64,000 nt of DNA, taken from contig NZ_JABTEX010000002.1 in the NCBI RefSeq assembly GCF_015711645.1, positions 1,488,001 through 1,552,000 on the forward strand. The letters run 5' to 3'. The notes beneath the pieces are model-generated. The model ran no database searches, was not told the DNA's origin, and saw nothing but the letters and a program-made list of their open reading frames with translations. Source of the DNA: Planomonospora sp. ID82291. Its GTDB lineage: Bacteria > Actinomycetota > Actinomycetes > Streptosporangiales > Streptosporangiaceae. The translations under genes were made by a program, and so were the position numbers. Positions 15,456 to 24,672 of this stretch are shown in pieces; within the stretch, counting starts at the first letter, position 1; every line of letters begins with the position of its first letter.

Positions 15456-16337
15456 ATGGAGCAGCCGGTCTTCTGCAACCGATGCAGCACGCGGATCGAC
15501 GCGCTGCCGCGGTGTCCCCGATGCGGTTCTCCGGCCCCGCCGCCCCCGGACCCCCGGATCCCGTCCCCTCACCCGGCTCCCGGTCCCGGTCCCGGTCCCG
15601 GTCCTCAGGATCCGTTCGTCCCGCCGGCTCCGGGCCCCCGGGCCCCGTTCGTCGCTCCGCAGACCGGCTCGTCGTGGCCCGGCAGGGGGCGCCGGACGTG
15701 GCCGGCGGTCGCGGTCGTGCTGGCGCTCGTCCTCTCCGGAGGCGTGTGGCTGGCCGTACGGGACGGCGGTGCGGAGGTCCGGGCGATCGGTGCGGACAGA
15801 CCGGCGGAGCAGGGCACCGTGACGCCGACGGAGGCCGCGTCCCCGCGGGAGGACGGGACCGGTGCGGAGAGCGCGTCCCCGCGGGAGGACGCGGGGCGGG
15901 AGCAGGCGGAGGCACTGGACTCCCTGCTCGCGGAGAGCGGCGGAACCCGCTCCGGTCTCGGCCCCGCCCTCGAACGGCTGCGCGCCTGCACCGGAACCTC
16001 CGCCGCGCTCGCCACGGTCCGACAGGTCACCGACACCCGGCGCGACCAGGTCTCCCGGCTCGACGGTCTGCCCGTCGACGCACTCGACGGCGGCGCCGCG
16101 CTCAAGGAGCGGCTCGCCGAGGCGCTCGGCGCGTCCCTCTCCGCGGACGAGAGGTTCCTGGCCTGGGCGACCGGGCAGGACGGTGACTGCCGTGAGGGGT
16201 CGACGGAGGGCGCCGACTACCGCGACGGTCTCTCCTTCTCGGAGCAGGCGACCGCCGCGAAGAAACGGTTCCTCACGCTGTGGAACCCGCTGGCCGCCCG
16301 GTACGGCCTGCCGGAACGCGCGGAGCACGAGATCTGA
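15456..16337 (+). CDS. zinc-ribbon, single-pass membrane protein (hypothetical)
   Basis: The 293-residue protein starts with a zinc ribbon (VFCNRCSTRIDALPRCPRCG, two CxxC pairs). A proline-rich linker of about 50 residues follows (PGPGPGPG runs), then one membrane helix (WPAVAVVLALVLSGGVWLAV, ~82-101). The outside portion has an acidic/serine repeat (EAASPREDG, ESASPREDA) and a helical C-terminal domain with two cysteines, ALERLRACTGTSAAL and GQDGDCREG. No enzyme motif is seen. The layout, cytoplasmic ribbon plus extracellular sensor-like domain, is common in uncharacterised actinobacterial envelope proteins. It is divergent from the chitinase gene, 142 nt away, but no functional link is visible. 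Confidence 0.7.
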   Translation: MEQPVFCNRCSTRIDALPRCPRCGSPAPPPPDPRIPSPHPAPGPGPGPGPQDPFVPPAPGPRAPFVAPQTGSSWPGRGRRTWPAVAVVLALVLSGGVWLAVRDGGAEVRAIGADRPAEQGTVTPTEAASPREDGTGAESASPREDAGREQAEALDSLLAESGGTRSGLGPALERLRACTGTSAALATVRQVTDTRRDQVSRLDGLPVDALDGGAALKERLAEALGASLSADERFLAWATGQDGDCREGSTEGADYRDGLSFSEQATAAKKRFLTLWNPLAARYGLPERAEHEI

Positions 16338-16413
16338 GACCGCCGGGCGGCCTGCCCGGGCGGGCCGTTAACCGGGGGCGCACCGGCAGGCGCGCGCCCC
16401 GGCGAGCGGAGGG

Positions 16414-16761
16414 TCAGGCGATCAGGGCCGCCAGCGCCGCGACGGCCTCGGCGATGGCCGCCACCGAGGCGACCCGGGTGGAGATCCTCGTCAGGGCGTC
16501 GCCCAGGTAGCGCCGGTCGGGTTCCTGCTCGGCGAGCTCGGTCTCGACCTGGTCGACGTCCCTGAGCACGGGCCGGGTGTCGCCGAGCTCCGCGGAGTGC
16601 CGCCCCACCAGCTCCCGCACGAGGGCGATCAGCTCGGCGGCGTCACCGCCGGCCCCGGCACCGAGGCCGGAGTTCTGGACGGCCCGCGCCCCCGCTCCCG
16701 CGGCCATGGGCCCGTTGAAGGTGCCTCCGGTGATCTGGAAGCCGCTGTTGCCTCCGGTCAT
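16414..16761 (-). CDS. small protein with N-terminal shared Gly/Asn-rich motif and helical C-terminus
   Basis: A 115-residue protein. Residues ~8-28 contain ITGGTFNGPMAAG, nearly the same as the C-terminal tail of the protein encoded immediately upstream. After a Gly-rich linker there is an amphipathic helical domain (DAAELIALVRELVGRHSAEL) and a hydrophobic Ala-rich C-terminal helix (VASVAAIAEAVAALAALIA) that could insert in a membrane or pack as a coiled coil. Start and stop codons of the pair overlap in ATGA, so expression is coupled. I recognise the type as an uncharacterised actinobacterial small helical protein (DUF5955-like) without certainty. Function is inferred only as a motif-sharing partner. 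Confidence 0.65.
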   Translation of the reverse strand: MTGGNSGFQITGGTFNGPMAAGAGARAVQNSGLGAGAGGDAAELIALVRELVGRHSAELGDTRPVLRDVDQVETELAEQEPDRRYLGDALTRISTRVASVAAIAEAVAALAALIA

Positions 16762-16836
16762 CTTCCCTCCCCGTGCTGGGTGGCGCTGGCTCCGGTCCCC
16801 GCGGCGACGGGGCCGTTGAAGGTGCCTCCGGTGATC
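16712..16836 (-). repeat. 24-bp identical direct repeat encoding the shared motif in both genes
   Basis: Positions 16712-16735 and 16813-16836 are identical over 24 bases (beginning CCGTTGAAGG on the plus strand), 101 bp apart. Each encodes ITGGTFNG on the minus strand: once at the end of the upstream gene, once near the start of the downstream gene. Similarity extends further at the protein level, pointing to duplication of the motif and later conservation. Confidence 0.9.
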
Positions 16837-18524
16837 AGAGCCCCGAAATTGGTGAGATTCGCGGCCTGGGCGCGGTAACCGCTGGTGTCGACGTGCCGGG
16901 CGTCGAGGTAGTCGAGGACCGCGTCGGTCAGCCGCCGTTCGATGAGCTTGGTGTACTTGTCGGTGTCCAGGACCTGGGTGAACCGGTCGGCGCCGGCCTC
17001 GGCGCCCATCTCGCGGACGCTGCGGCGGGCCCCGAACGGGTAGACGGGATGGTCCGCCGGGTTCTGCGCGGCGCGGTTCGCCCTGACCATCCGGACGACG
17101 GTGCGCATCAGCCGCGCGGGGGCGAACAGCGTGTCGGCGACCAGCTCCTTGCGGGCGGCGGTGAGGGCCCGCCAGACGGTCTCGGCCTTGCCGAGGACCG
17201 GAAGCTCGTCCACGACGTGGTACTCGTCGCGGATCGGCGGCAGGGTGGTCACCACGAACCGCGTGTACAGCATCCTGCCTTCGACGGCGAGGTGGATGAA
17301 CGCCGAGACCACGATCTCCTGGTCCTCGCCGGGGGCCAGCAGGTGCCCGGCCGGAGAGCGGACCTCGGGAGCCTCGGCGCCCACGGTGACCCGCTGGTAG
17401 TACCTGAGCCCGCTCTGGGGGTGGCGGATGGCCGCCGCGACGGTCTCCGCCGGCGCGGCGAAGTGCGGCAGGCCGCTGGAGGGGTCGATCAGCGGGTGGC
17501 TCTGGCCTCCCCAGCTCCGGGAGGCGGCGGAGCGCTCCCAGTCGAGCCGGGTGAACGTCCCGCGCACGGCCAGGTGGTCGCTGATGTGCAGGCGCCCGAG
17601 ACGCTCGGAGGGCGACGGTACGGCGTCGCGCATCTCCAGCAGCCGCTGTCGGACGAAGGCGTGCAGGTCCACGGGATCGATCCGGACGTGCTCACGGGGC
17701 GCGGGCGAGGGGGCGTTGGAGCCGTCCTTCGTCCGGTCCATCTCCACGACGATCGACCAGGAACGGCGTACCCGGCCCGCCCCGACGAAGGGGTTCTCCG
17801 CGCCGTAGAGCGCGATGTTGCCCCACTGCGCCCGCGACAGGTAGGCCATCCGGGCGGAGTGCCCGTCGTTCTCCTTCGGCCGGCCGCCGTCCGCTCCCGG
17901 CGCGAGGTCCACCGCCAGCGCGAGGTAGCACCGGACGCGGTGGGCGAGGGAGACGGCCAGGGGGGCGAGGGCGAACAGCAGGGTCAGCAGGAGCCAGCTC
18001 TCCATCAGCTCCCCCAGCGCGCTCCTCCGCACGAGCCGGCCGGTCGCGTAGTCGAAGGAGTCGTAGGAGGAGGTCTCGGCGACGAACGCGACGGCCGTGC
18101 TCAGGGCGGTCAGGAGGACGAACAGCACCGACGCGGCGGCCCAGCACATCGTCAGGACGCGCACCAGCGGTGAGCCGTACCGGATCCGGGGGAGGGTGAG
18201 CAGGGCGAAGGGCAGCAGGGTCAGCAGCCACGGCACGAACAGCCACGGCAGCACGAGGCAGCCGATGGCCGCCAGCACGGTGATCAGCCCGTCGCGGACC
18301 AGTGCCATCCGCTCGGCGCGCAGGGCGTGCGCGATCATGGGGACCAGGTCCGTCCCGCCGTAGGAGGGGGCGACCGCGCGGTGGCGGTCGCCGAGGAGCT
18401 CGTCGAGCACACGGGCGCGGAAGCGACTGTCGATGTAGGCGCCGGTGCACAGGTACCGGGTGGCGTTCTGCATGGGGGGCGCTGCGGAGCGGTCGCCGGC
18501 GTGGACGGCGGCGGTCTGGTTCAT
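16758..18524 (-). CDS. polytopic membrane protein with C-terminal shared motif
   Basis: A 588-residue protein from ATG 18524, which has GGAG 6 nt upstream; the open frame extends to 18614 without support. Three to four hydrophobic segments lie in residues ~80-215 (VLPWLFVPWLLTLLPFALLTL; VLFVLLTALSTAVAFVA; LLLTLLFALAPLAVSLA). Then comes a soluble region with NIALYGAENPFVGAG and WSIVVEMDR, a pattern I associate with uncharacterised Streptomyces membrane proteins. The extreme C-terminus carries ITGGTFNGPVAAGTGASATQ, shared with the next gene. No enzymatic motif is seen. A membrane protein with a C-terminal motif matched by a partner's N-terminal motif recalls prion-like amyloid signalling pairs; this is inference. 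Confidence 0.7.
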   Translation of the reverse strand: MNQTAAVHAGDRSAAPPMQNATRYLCTGAYIDSRFRARVLDELLGDRHRAVAPSYGGTDLVPMIAHALRAERMALVRDGLITVLAAIGCLVLPWLFVPWLLTLLPFALLTLPRIRYGSPLVRVLTMCWAAASVLFVLLTALSTAVAFVAETSSYDSFDYATGRLVRRSALGELMESWLLLTLLFALAPLAVSLAHRVRCYLALAVDLAPGADGGRPKENDGHSARMAYLSRAQWGNIALYGAENPFVGAGRVRRSWSIVVEMDRTKDGSNAPSPAPREHVRIDPVDLHAFVRQRLLEMRDAVPSPSERLGRLHISDHLAVRGTFTRLDWERSAASRSWGGQSHPLIDPSSGLPHFAAPAETVAAAIRHPQSGLRYYQRVTVGAEAPEVRSPAGHLLAPGEDQEIVVSAFIHLAVEGRMLYTRFVVTTLPPIRDEYHVVDELPVLGKAETVWRALTAARKELVADTLFAPARLMRTVVRMVRANRAAQNPADHPVYPFGARRSVREMGAEAGADRFTQVLDTDKYTKLIERRLTDAVLDYLDARHVDTSGYRAQAANLTNFGALITGGTFNGPVAAGTGASATQHGEGR

Positions 18525-18682
18525 GGACTCTCCAAGGGCGCACGGGGGGCATGCCGGAAAGATCGACCTGAGAGAAGCGTGCCCCACTCCCGTCCCCGCG
18601 GTCCACGGAATCACGGATCACGTCGGTATCCGGCCCCTCCGTGCCGTCCCGGGCACCGCGGCGGGGGCGGCAGACTTGGGAG

Positions 18683-19897
18683 GTGCCATCCACACTTCCC
18701 GACGGCGACCCCGTACCGGCCTCCGGAGAGCTGCCCGACAGCGCGCTCGCCGGCCTCGGCACGCGGCCCTTCGGCTTCTACGTCCACGTGCCCTTCTGCG
18801 TGACCCGGTGCGGTTACTGCGACTTCAACACCTACACGGCGTCCGAGCTCGGCCCCGGCGCCTCGCACGCGGACTACGCCGACACCGCGATCGAGGAGGT
18901 GCGGCGGGCGCGCGCGATCCTCGGGGAGGCCGCGCCGAGGGTCGAGACGGTGTTCTTCGGCGGCGGCACCCCGACCCTGCTGCCCGCCCGCGACCTGGTG
19001 CGGATCCTCGGCGCGATCGACGCGGAGTTCGGCCTGGCCCCGGGCGCGGAGGTGACCACCGAGGCCAACCCCGAGTCCGTCGGCCCGGCCTCCCTGGCCG
19101 AGCTGCGGCGCGGCGGGTTCACCCGGATGAGCTTCGGCATGCAGAGCGCCCGCGAGCACGTGCTCGCGGTGCTGGACCGGCGGCACACACCCGGCCGGGC
19201 GGCCCGCGCCGTACGGGAGGCCGCGGCGGAGGGGTTCGAGCACGTCAGCCTGGACCTGATCTACGGCACGCCGGGGGAGAGCGACGACGACTGGCGGGCC
19301 TCGCTGGCCGCCGCGATCGAGGCCGGGCCCGACCACGTGTCGGCGTACTCGCTGATCGTGGAGGAGGGCACCCGGCTCGCCGCCCGGATCCGGCGCGGAG
19401 AGCTGCCGATGCCCGACGACGACGTGGCCGCCGACCGCTACCTCATCGCCGAGGAGATGCTCACCGGGGCGGGGTTCGGCTGGTACGAGGTGTCGAACTG
19501 GGCGACCTCGCCGCAGGCGCGCTGCCGTCACAACCTGCTCTACTGGACCGGCGGCGACTGGTGGGGCGTGGGCCCCGGCGCGCACAGCCACGTCGGCGGG
19601 ACCCGGTGGTGGAACGTCAAGCACCCGGCGGCCTACGCCGGGCGCCTGGCCGCGGGGGTCTCGCCCGCGCACGCGCGGGAGGTGCTGGGGCCGGAGGACC
19701 GCGCGGTGGAGCGGCTGATGCTGGAGCTGCGGCTGGCCGACGGCTTCCCGCTGGCGGAGCTCGACCACCCGGTCGTGGTGGCCAGGGCGCTGGGCGGCGG
19801 CCTGCTGGAGACCGAGCCGTTCAAGCGGGGCCGCGCGGTGCTGACGCTCCGCGGCCGCCTGCTGGCCGACGCGCTGGTGCGCGACCTGGTCAGCTGA
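18683..19897 (+). CDS. hemW: radical SAM heme chaperone HemW
   Basis: HemW binds heme and delivers it to apoproteins; it was long mis-called coproporphyrinogen III oxidase. The protein starts MPSTLPDGDPVPASGELP, the usual actinobacterial N-terminus, so GTG 18683 was preferred over the earlier in-frame start. The iron-sulfur motif CVTRCGYC lies near residue 37. FFGGGTPTLLP, the SAM-binding TTEANPESV, MSFGMQS, and the C-terminal HemW domain (YEVSNWATSPQARCRHNLLYW, GVGPGAHSH) are complete. Length 404 is normal. It is followed on the opposite strand by the DUF3097 gene, its usual neighbour. Confidence 0.95.
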   Translation: MPSTLPDGDPVPASGELPDSALAGLGTRPFGFYVHVPFCVTRCGYCDFNTYTASELGPGASHADYADTAIEEVRRARAILGEAAPRVETVFFGGGTPTLLPARDLVRILGAIDAEFGLAPGAEVTTEANPESVGPASLAELRRGGFTRMSFGMQSAREHVLAVLDRRHTPGRAARAVREAAAEGFEHVSLDLIYGTPGESDDDWRASLAAAIEAGPDHVSAYSLIVEEGTRLAARIRRGELPMPDDDVAADRYLIAEEMLTGAGFGWYEVSNWATSPQARCRHNLLYWTGGDWWGVGPGAHSHVGGTRWWNVKHPAAYAGRLAAGVSPAHAREVLGPEDRAVERLMLELRLADGFPLAELDHPVVVARALGGGLLETEPFKRGRAVLTLRGRLLADALVRDLVS

Positions 19898-19930
19898 CCC
19901 GGGGCCGGTCGGCCGCACGGATCGCGGGGA

Positions 19931-20746
19931 TCAGCCGTCCGCGTCGGGGGCCGTCACGAAGTCGATCAGCTCCTCGACCGGGCCGAGCAGCTCCGGTTCG
20001 AGGTCGGCGTACGTCCTGACCGCCGCGAGGATCCGGCGCCAGGCGTCGCCGGGTTCCAGGTCCCAGCCCAGGGCGGCGACGACGCCCTCCTTCCACGGCA
20101 GGCCGCGGGGCACGGACGGCCAGGCGGGGATGCCGAGCGCCGACGGCTTGACCGCCTGCCAGACGTCCACGAAGGGGTGGCCGACGACCAGCACGTGCGG
20201 GGAGGCGACCCGCTCGGCGATCCGGTTCTCCTTCGACCCGGCGACCAGGTGGTCGACGAGCACGCCCAGCCGGCGGCCCGGGCCGGGCCGGAACTCCTCG
20301 ACGATCGCGGGCAGGTGGTCGACGCCTTCCAGGTACTCCACGACCACGCCCTCCACCCGCAGATCGTGACCCCAGACCCGCTCGACGAGCGCGGCGTCGT
20401 GCACGCCCTCGACGTAGATCCGGCTCTCCCGGGCGACCCGGGCGCGCAGCCCCTCCACCGCGATGGAGCCGGAGGCGCTGCGCCGGGGCGCCTTCGGCGC
20501 GGAGGCCGGCCGCACCAGGGTGACGACCCGGCCCTCCAGCAGGAACGCGGCGGGCTCCAGCGGGAACACCCGCCGCCGCCCGAACCGGTCCTCCAGCGTG
20601 ACGGCCTCCTTGTCGCAGGCCACCACCGCGCCGCAGAAGCCGCCCTCGGCGTCCTCCACGACCAGGTCGTGCTCCGCGGGGACCTGGGGGATCGTCCCCC
20701 TGCCCGGCCGCCGCCAGTCGCCCGCCAGCACGTCACGCTCGTACAT
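19931..20746 (-). CDS. DUF3097 family protein
   Basis: A 271-residue soluble protein of the actinobacterial DUF3097 family. The N-terminal half holds a small beta domain (LVVEDAEGGFCGAVVACDKE; VFPLEPAAFLLEGRVVTLV). The C-terminal half has a TOPRIM-like or nucleotide-binding look (SRIYVEGVHDAALVERVWG, GVVVEYLEGVDHLP, LGVLVDHLVAGSKE, VLVVGHPFVDVWQAVKP), with acidic residues in EGVHDA and DHL that could bind a metal. The start ATG has GGAGG 4 nt upstream. It is nearly always beside hemW and hrcA in this phylum. Its biochemical role is not known to me. Confidence 0.85.
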   Translation of the reverse strand: MYERDVLAGDWRRPGRGTIPQVPAEHDLVVEDAEGGFCGAVVACDKEAVTLEDRFGRRRVFPLEPAAFLLEGRVVTLVRPASAPKAPRRSASGSIAVEGLRARVARESRIYVEGVHDAALVERVWGHDLRVEGVVVEYLEGVDHLPAIVEEFRPGPGRRLGVLVDHLVAGSKENRIAERVASPHVLVVGHPFVDVWQAVKPSALGIPAWPSVPRGLPWKEGVVAALGWDLEPGDAWRRILAAVRTYADLEPELLGPVEELIDFVTAPDADG

Positions 20747-20807
20747 CGCCCCTCCTGCGTCCGTGTCGACGCATGGGACGCTAGCAGCGCACGGGGCGGG
20801 GCCGCGA

Positions 20808-21569
20808 TCACCCGCGGTAGGGACCGCCCGGCCCCCACGCGCCCGCCGGGGCGGCGGCCTCGAGCTTGCGGGCCCGGCTCCGCTTCACCAGCACCACGAT
20901 GGTCACGACGATGGCCAGCAGGACGCCGAAGCCCGGGATCAGGAAGAACGCCGCGACGCCGCCCACGAGGGCGTCGGCGGCCACTTCGCGGCCCACACCG
21001 AAGCGCGCCTGGCCCCCCTCCTCGACGGAGCAGCCGAGCTTGTACTCGCCCGCCTGGTCGACGCCGATCCGGAAGGCCAGTTCCCAGGGGATCCCGTCGC
21101 TGCCGGCGACGGTCGTCCGCACGGACGAGTTCTCCAGCCGGCCCTGGGAGCCCTCCTGGAAACCGCACTGGAACTTGGTCCCCTGAGCCGCGGAGACGTA
21201 GAGGGCGGGGCTCTCGGCCGGGTCCAGTTCGACGGTGAAGACCTCGCCCGGACCGTGGGAGGCCGAGGGCGCGGCGTCGCTGACCGTGCTGAGGATGCCG
21301 CCGGCGAATACCGCGATGCCGGCGATCACGGAGACCACCGCGAGCAGCCAGGCGCCCACGATCCAGCCGATGCTCGGGCCCGCCTTCGCCTTCGGCGGCG
21401 GCCCCTGCGGGGCGCCGTAGCCGGGCGGGGCGTAGCCGTAGGAGGGGGCGCCGCCGTACGGCTGGGGGGCCGGCTGCCGGCCGGAGTGCTGCGGGGTGCC
21501 GGAGGGGGAGGCGAAACCGCCGGAAGGGGGGGTGAAACCACCGGAGGGGTTCCCGAAATCGTGTGACAT
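20808..21569 (-). CDS. two-pass membrane protein with proline-rich N-terminus (hypothetical)
   Basis: A 253-residue protein. The N-terminus is low-complexity and rich in Pro, Gly, Ser and Tyr (PSGGFTPPSGGFASPSG; PYGGAPSYGYAPPGYG). A membrane helix lies near residues 70-92 (IGWIVGAWLLAVVSVIAGIAVFAGG), followed by an extracellular beta domain of ~110 residues with two cysteines that could pair (TKFQCGFQEG and YKLGCSVEEG). A second helix near residues 205-230 (FFLIPGFGVLLAIVVTIVVLV) leads to a short basic tail. No enzyme motif is present. It is transcribed divergently from hrcA across the CIRCE region, so it might share heat-related control, but this is not shown. Confidence 0.7.
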   Translation of the reverse strand: MSHDFGNPSGGFTPPSGGFASPSGTPQHSGRQPAPQPYGGAPSYGYAPPGYGAPQGPPPKAKAGPSIGWIVGAWLLAVVSVIAGIAVFAGGILSTVSDAAPSASHGPGEVFTVELDPAESPALYVSAAQGTKFQCGFQEGSQGRLENSSVRTTVAGSDGIPWELAFRIGVDQAGEYKLGCSVEEGGQARFGVGREVAADALVGGVAAFFLIPGFGVLLAIVVTIVVLVKRSRARKLEAAAPAGAWGPGGPYRG

Positions 21570-21678
21570 GAGACCAGTGTGGAGCTTGTCGCTTGTATCC
21601 GGATAGCAGTTGACTTGACGACCATGCGGACCTCCGTTACGGGTCGCGTCATCCCACCCCGCGGGCGGGAGCCGTACA

Positions 21679-21705
21679 CTGGCACTCGGGAACACCGAGT
21701 GCCAG
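21679..21705 (+). promoter_or_regulatory. CIRCE heat-shock operator upstream of hrcA
   Basis: CTGGCACTC (21679-21687), nine bases, then GAGTGCCAG (21697-21705). This is the HrcA-binding inverted repeat (consensus TTAGCACTC-N9-GAGTGCTAA) with exact 9-nt spacing and perfect arm symmetry. It lies 51 nt before the hrcA start and implies autoregulation of hrcA-dnaJ-rsmE. Confidence 0.95.
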
Positions 21706-21756
21706 ATCCGGTGTTCACCGTTCGGGCGCGCAGGTGCAGGCAGGGAGGTGAGCACG

Positions 21757-22770
21757 TTGGTCGACGACCGCAAGCTCGCGGTGCTTCGCGCCATCGTGGA
21801 GGACTACGTGTCCACCAACGAGCCGGTGGGCTCCAAGGCCCTCGTCGAGCGGCACAACCTCGGGGTGTCGCCGGCGACGATCCGCAACGACATGGCGGTG
21901 CTGGAGGAGCAGGGGTACATCGCCCAGCCGCACACCAGCGCCGGCCGGGTGCCCACGGACAAGGGCTACCGGCTGTTCGTCGACCGGCTCTCCCAGGTCA
22001 AGCCGCTGTCGGGGGCCGAGCGCCGGGCCATCGAGACGTTCCTGGCGGGCGCGGTGGACATCGACGACGTCGTGACGCGTACCGTGCGGCTGCTGGCGCA
22101 GCTCACCCGGCAGGTCGCCGTGGTGCAGTACCCGTCGCTGACCAGCTCCACGGTCCGGCACGTCGAGCTGGTCCCGCTGAGCGAGCGCCGGCTGATGTTC
22201 GTGCTCATCACCAACACCGGCCGGGTCGAGCAGCGCGTGGTCGAGCTGCCCGACGTGGTGGACGAGGGCCGGGTCGCCCACCTGCGCGCGGTGCTCAACG
22301 CCAGCCTGGACGGCTGCGGGCTCACCGGCGTCCCGGACAAGGTCGCCGACCTGCCCGAGCGGTTGCCGGCCGAGGACCGGCCGCTGGCGGCCACGGTCCT
22401 GTCGGTGCTCCTGGAGTCCCTCGTGGAGCGCCAGGAGGAGAAGATCGTATTCGCCGGGGCCGCCAACCTCGCGGGCGCCGACTTCACCGTCGGGCTGCGC
22501 GACGTGCTGGAGGCGCTGGAGGAGCAGGTCGTGCTCATGCGCCTGCTCGGTGAGACCTCCGACCCGTCCACACTGACCGTGCGGATCGGTTCGGAGAACC
22601 CCTACACCGGACTGCGGGGGACGTCGATCGTCGCCGCCGGATACGGTTCGGGGGACAAGCAACTGGCCCGGCTCGGTGTGCTGGGGCCGACACGAATGGA
22701 CTACCCGGTCACGATGGGCGCGGTGCGCGCGGTGGCACGCTACGTCAGCCAGATCCTGGCTGCATCCTAA
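21757..22770 (+). CDS. hrcA: heat-inducible transcriptional repressor HrcA
   Basis: HrcA binds CIRCE and represses heat-shock genes, using GroEL as a folding sensor. The winged-helix N-terminus reads [38 protein letters not shown] in family style (here given only as the landmarks [16 protein letters not shown] and SPATIRNDM). It is followed by [19 protein letters not shown]. The C-terminal effector domain ends [17 protein letters not shown] and [23 protein letters not shown] 21757 was chosen: GGGAGGTG (21743-21750) lies exactly 6 nt before it and the product then begins like homologs; GTG 21748 overlaps that ribosome binding site. Twelve nt separate it from dnaJ. Confidence 0.95.
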   Translation: MVDDRKLAVLRAIVEDYVSTNEPVGSKALVERHNLGVSPATIRNDMAVLEEQGYIAQPHTSAGRVPTDKGYRLFVDRLSQVKPLSGAERRAIETFLAGAVDIDDVVTRTVRLLAQLTRQVAVVQYPSLTSSTVRHVELVPLSERRLMFVLITNTGRVEQRVVELPDVVDEGRVAHLRAVLNASLDGCGLTGVPDKVADLPERLPAEDRPLAATVLSVLLESLVERQEEKIVFAGAANLAGADFTVGLRDVLEALEEQVVLMRLLGETSDPSTLTVRIGSENPYTGLRGTSIVAAGYGSGDKQLARLGVLGPTRMDYPVTMGAVRAVARYVSQILAAS

Positions 22771-22782
22771 GAGGTCGACTAA

Positions 22783-23928
22783 GTGGCTAAGAGTGACTAC
22801 TACGGCACCCTCGGGGTGCGCCGTGACGCCAGTGCGGAAGAGATCAAGAAGGCCTACCGCCGGCTGGCCCGTGAGCTGCACCCCGACGTGAACCCCGACC
22901 CCGCGACCCAGGAGCGGTTCAAGGAGATCACCCAGGCCTACGAGGTGCTGTCCGACCCGGGCAAGCGGCAGATGTACGACCTGGGCGGCGACCCGTTCGG
23001 CGGGGCCGGCGGCGGTGCGGGCGCCGGCGGGTTCGGCGCGGGCTTCCCGTTCAGCGACATCATGGACGCCTTCTTCGGCACGGCCGCCGGGGGCGGCGGG
23101 CGCGGTCCCCGCTCCCGGGCCCGCCGGGGGCGCAACGCCACCATCCGGGTCGAGCTCGACCTGCGCGAGTCGGCCTTCGGCACCACCCGCGAGCTGGTCG
23201 TCGACACCGCCGTGCTCTGCGAGGTCTGCACCGGTTCGGGGGCCGCGGCCGGCACCCACCCCGACGCCTGCGACATGTGCAACGGCCGCGGCGAGGTCTC
23301 CCAGGTGACCCGCTCCTTCCTGGGCCAGGTCATGACCTCCCGCCCCTGCCCCCAGTGCGGCGGGTTCGGCTCGATCATCCGCCACCCCTGCCAGGAGTGC
23401 TCCGGCGACGGCCGGGTCCGCACCCGGCGCACCATCAAGGTCCGCATCCCGGCCGGGGTGGAGGACGGCACCCACATCCAGCTCGCCGGCGAGGGCGAGA
23501 TCGGCCCCGGCGGCGGCCCGCCCGGCGACCTGTTCCTGGAGATCGTCGAGCGCCCGCACGAGATCTTCGAACGGCGCGGCGACGACCTGCACTGCACCGT
23601 GCAGATCCCGATGGCCGCCGCCGCGCTCGGCACGGTCCTGACCGTCGAGACCCTCGACGGCGCCGAGGAGATCGACGTCCGGCCCGGCACCCAGTCCGGG
23701 CAGACCATCTCCCTGTACGGCAGGGGCGTCCAGCGCCTCAACGAGACCGGCCGCGGCGACCTGCTCATCCACGTCAACGTCGAGACCCCCACCCGGCTCG
23801 ACGCGGCGCAGGAGGAGCTGCTGAAGGAGCTGGCCAGGCTCCGCGGCGAGGAGCGGCCGCCCGGCAAGTTCGCCCCCGGCCAGCAAGGCTTCTTCTCGCG
23901 CCTGCGGGACGCGTTCAACGGCCGATGA
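22783..23928 (+). CDS. dnaJ: chaperone DnaJ (second paralog, hrcA-linked)
   Basis: The J-protein co-chaperone of DnaK. The J domain has the HPD motif ([10 protein letters not shown]) near residue 33. A Gly/Phe-rich stretch follows. The zinc region has all four CxxCxGxG repeats: CEVCTGSG near 146, [24 protein letters not shown]. The C-terminal substrate-binding domains contain [15 protein letters not shown] and [20 protein letters not shown]. It is the DnaJ2-type copy normally next to hrcA; the dnaK-grpE-dnaJ1 operon is elsewhere. GTG start with GAGGT 7 nt upstream; the stop overlaps rsmE in ATGA. Confidence 0.96.
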   Translation: MAKSDYYGTLGVRRDASAEEIKKAYRRLARELHPDVNPDPATQERFKEITQAYEVLSDPGKRQMYDLGGDPFGGAGGGAGAGGFGAGFPFSDIMDAFFGTAAGGGGRGPRSRARRGRNATIRVELDLRESAFGTTRELVVDTAVLCEVCTGSGAAAGTHPDACDMCNGRGEVSQVTRSFLGQVMTSRPCPQCGGFGSIIRHPCQECSGDGRVRTRRTIKVRIPAGVEDGTHIQLAGEGEIGPGGGPPGDLFLEIVERPHEIFERRGDDLHCTVQIPMAAAALGTVLTVETLDGAEEIDVRPGTQSGQTISLYGRGVQRLNETGRGDLLIHVNVETPTRLDAAQEELLKELARLRGEERPPGKFAPGQQGFFSRLRDAFNGR

Positions 23929-24656
23929 CCGCTCCCGTCTTCCTGGCGGACCCGGCGGACCTGGCCTCGGCCGAGTTCACGTTCGGCGGGCCGGAGGGGC
24001 GCCACGCCGCGGCCGTACGGCGGTTGCGGGAGGGCGAGCGGCTCGACCTGACCGACGGGGCGGGCGCCGTGGCCGAGTGCGTGGTCCTGGCCTCGGGCAA
24101 GGACTCCCTGCGGGTGGAGGTGCTGCGCCGCTACACGGTGCCCGCGCCCCGGCCGCGCCTGGTCGTGGTCCAGGGGCTGCCCAAGGGCGAGCGCGGAGAG
24201 CTGGCCGTGGAGATGATGACGGAGGCCGGGGTCGACGTCATCGTGCCCTGGGCCGCGCTGCGCTGCGTCACCCGGTGGAAGGGCGAGCGGGAGGCCAAGG
24301 CGCTGGCGCGGTGGCGCTCCACCGCGCGGGAGGCGGGCAAGCAGTCGCGCCGGTTCCGGCTGCCCGAGGTGGCCGCGCCGGCCGGCACGGCCGAGGTGGC
24401 CGCGCTGCTGTCGGCCGCGGCGCTGGGGATCGTGCTGCACGAGGAGGCCGACGCGCCGCTCTCGGCGCTGCAGGTGCCGGACGACGGCGACATCGTGGTG
24501 GTGGTCGGACCCGAGGGCGGGATCGCCGACGAGGAGCTGGCCGCCTTCCGGGCGGCGGGGGCCGCGACGGCGCTGCTCGGCCCGACGGTCCTGCGGACCT
24601 CGACCGCCGGGGTCGCCGCCGCGGCGGTGCTCCAGTCCCGCACCGGCCGCTGGTGA
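23925..24656 (+). CDS. rsmE: 16S rRNA (uracil1498-N3)-methyltransferase
   Basis: RsmE methylates U1498 of 16S rRNA using SAM. The 243-residue protein has an N-terminal PUA-like RNA-binding domain ([20 protein letters not shown]) and a SPOUT knot domain: [63 protein letters not shown], and [16 protein letters not shown] forming the SAM-binding knot. It is translationally coupled to dnaJ by ATGA overlap (23925-23928), the standard actinobacterial order hrcA-dnaJ-rsmE. Confidence 0.95.
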   Translation: MTAPVFLADPADLASAEFTFGGPEGRHAAAVRRLREGERLDLTDGAGAVAECVVLASGKDSLRVEVLRRYTVPAPRPRLVVVQGLPKGERGELAVEMMTEAGVDVIVPWAALRCVTRWKGEREAKALARWRSTAREAGKQSRRFRLPEVAAPAGTAEVAALLSAAALGIVLHEEADAPLSALQVPDDGDIVVVVGPEGGIADEELAAFRAAGAATALLGPTVLRTSTAGVAAAAVLQSRTGRW

Positions 24657-24672
24657 CCCCGGCCCGTCCGGC

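Noticed and set aside
18525-18682. longer N-terminus for hemW from 18641
   Set aside because: The extra residues are basic and not part of the family; the MPSTLPDG start at 18683 matches homologs.
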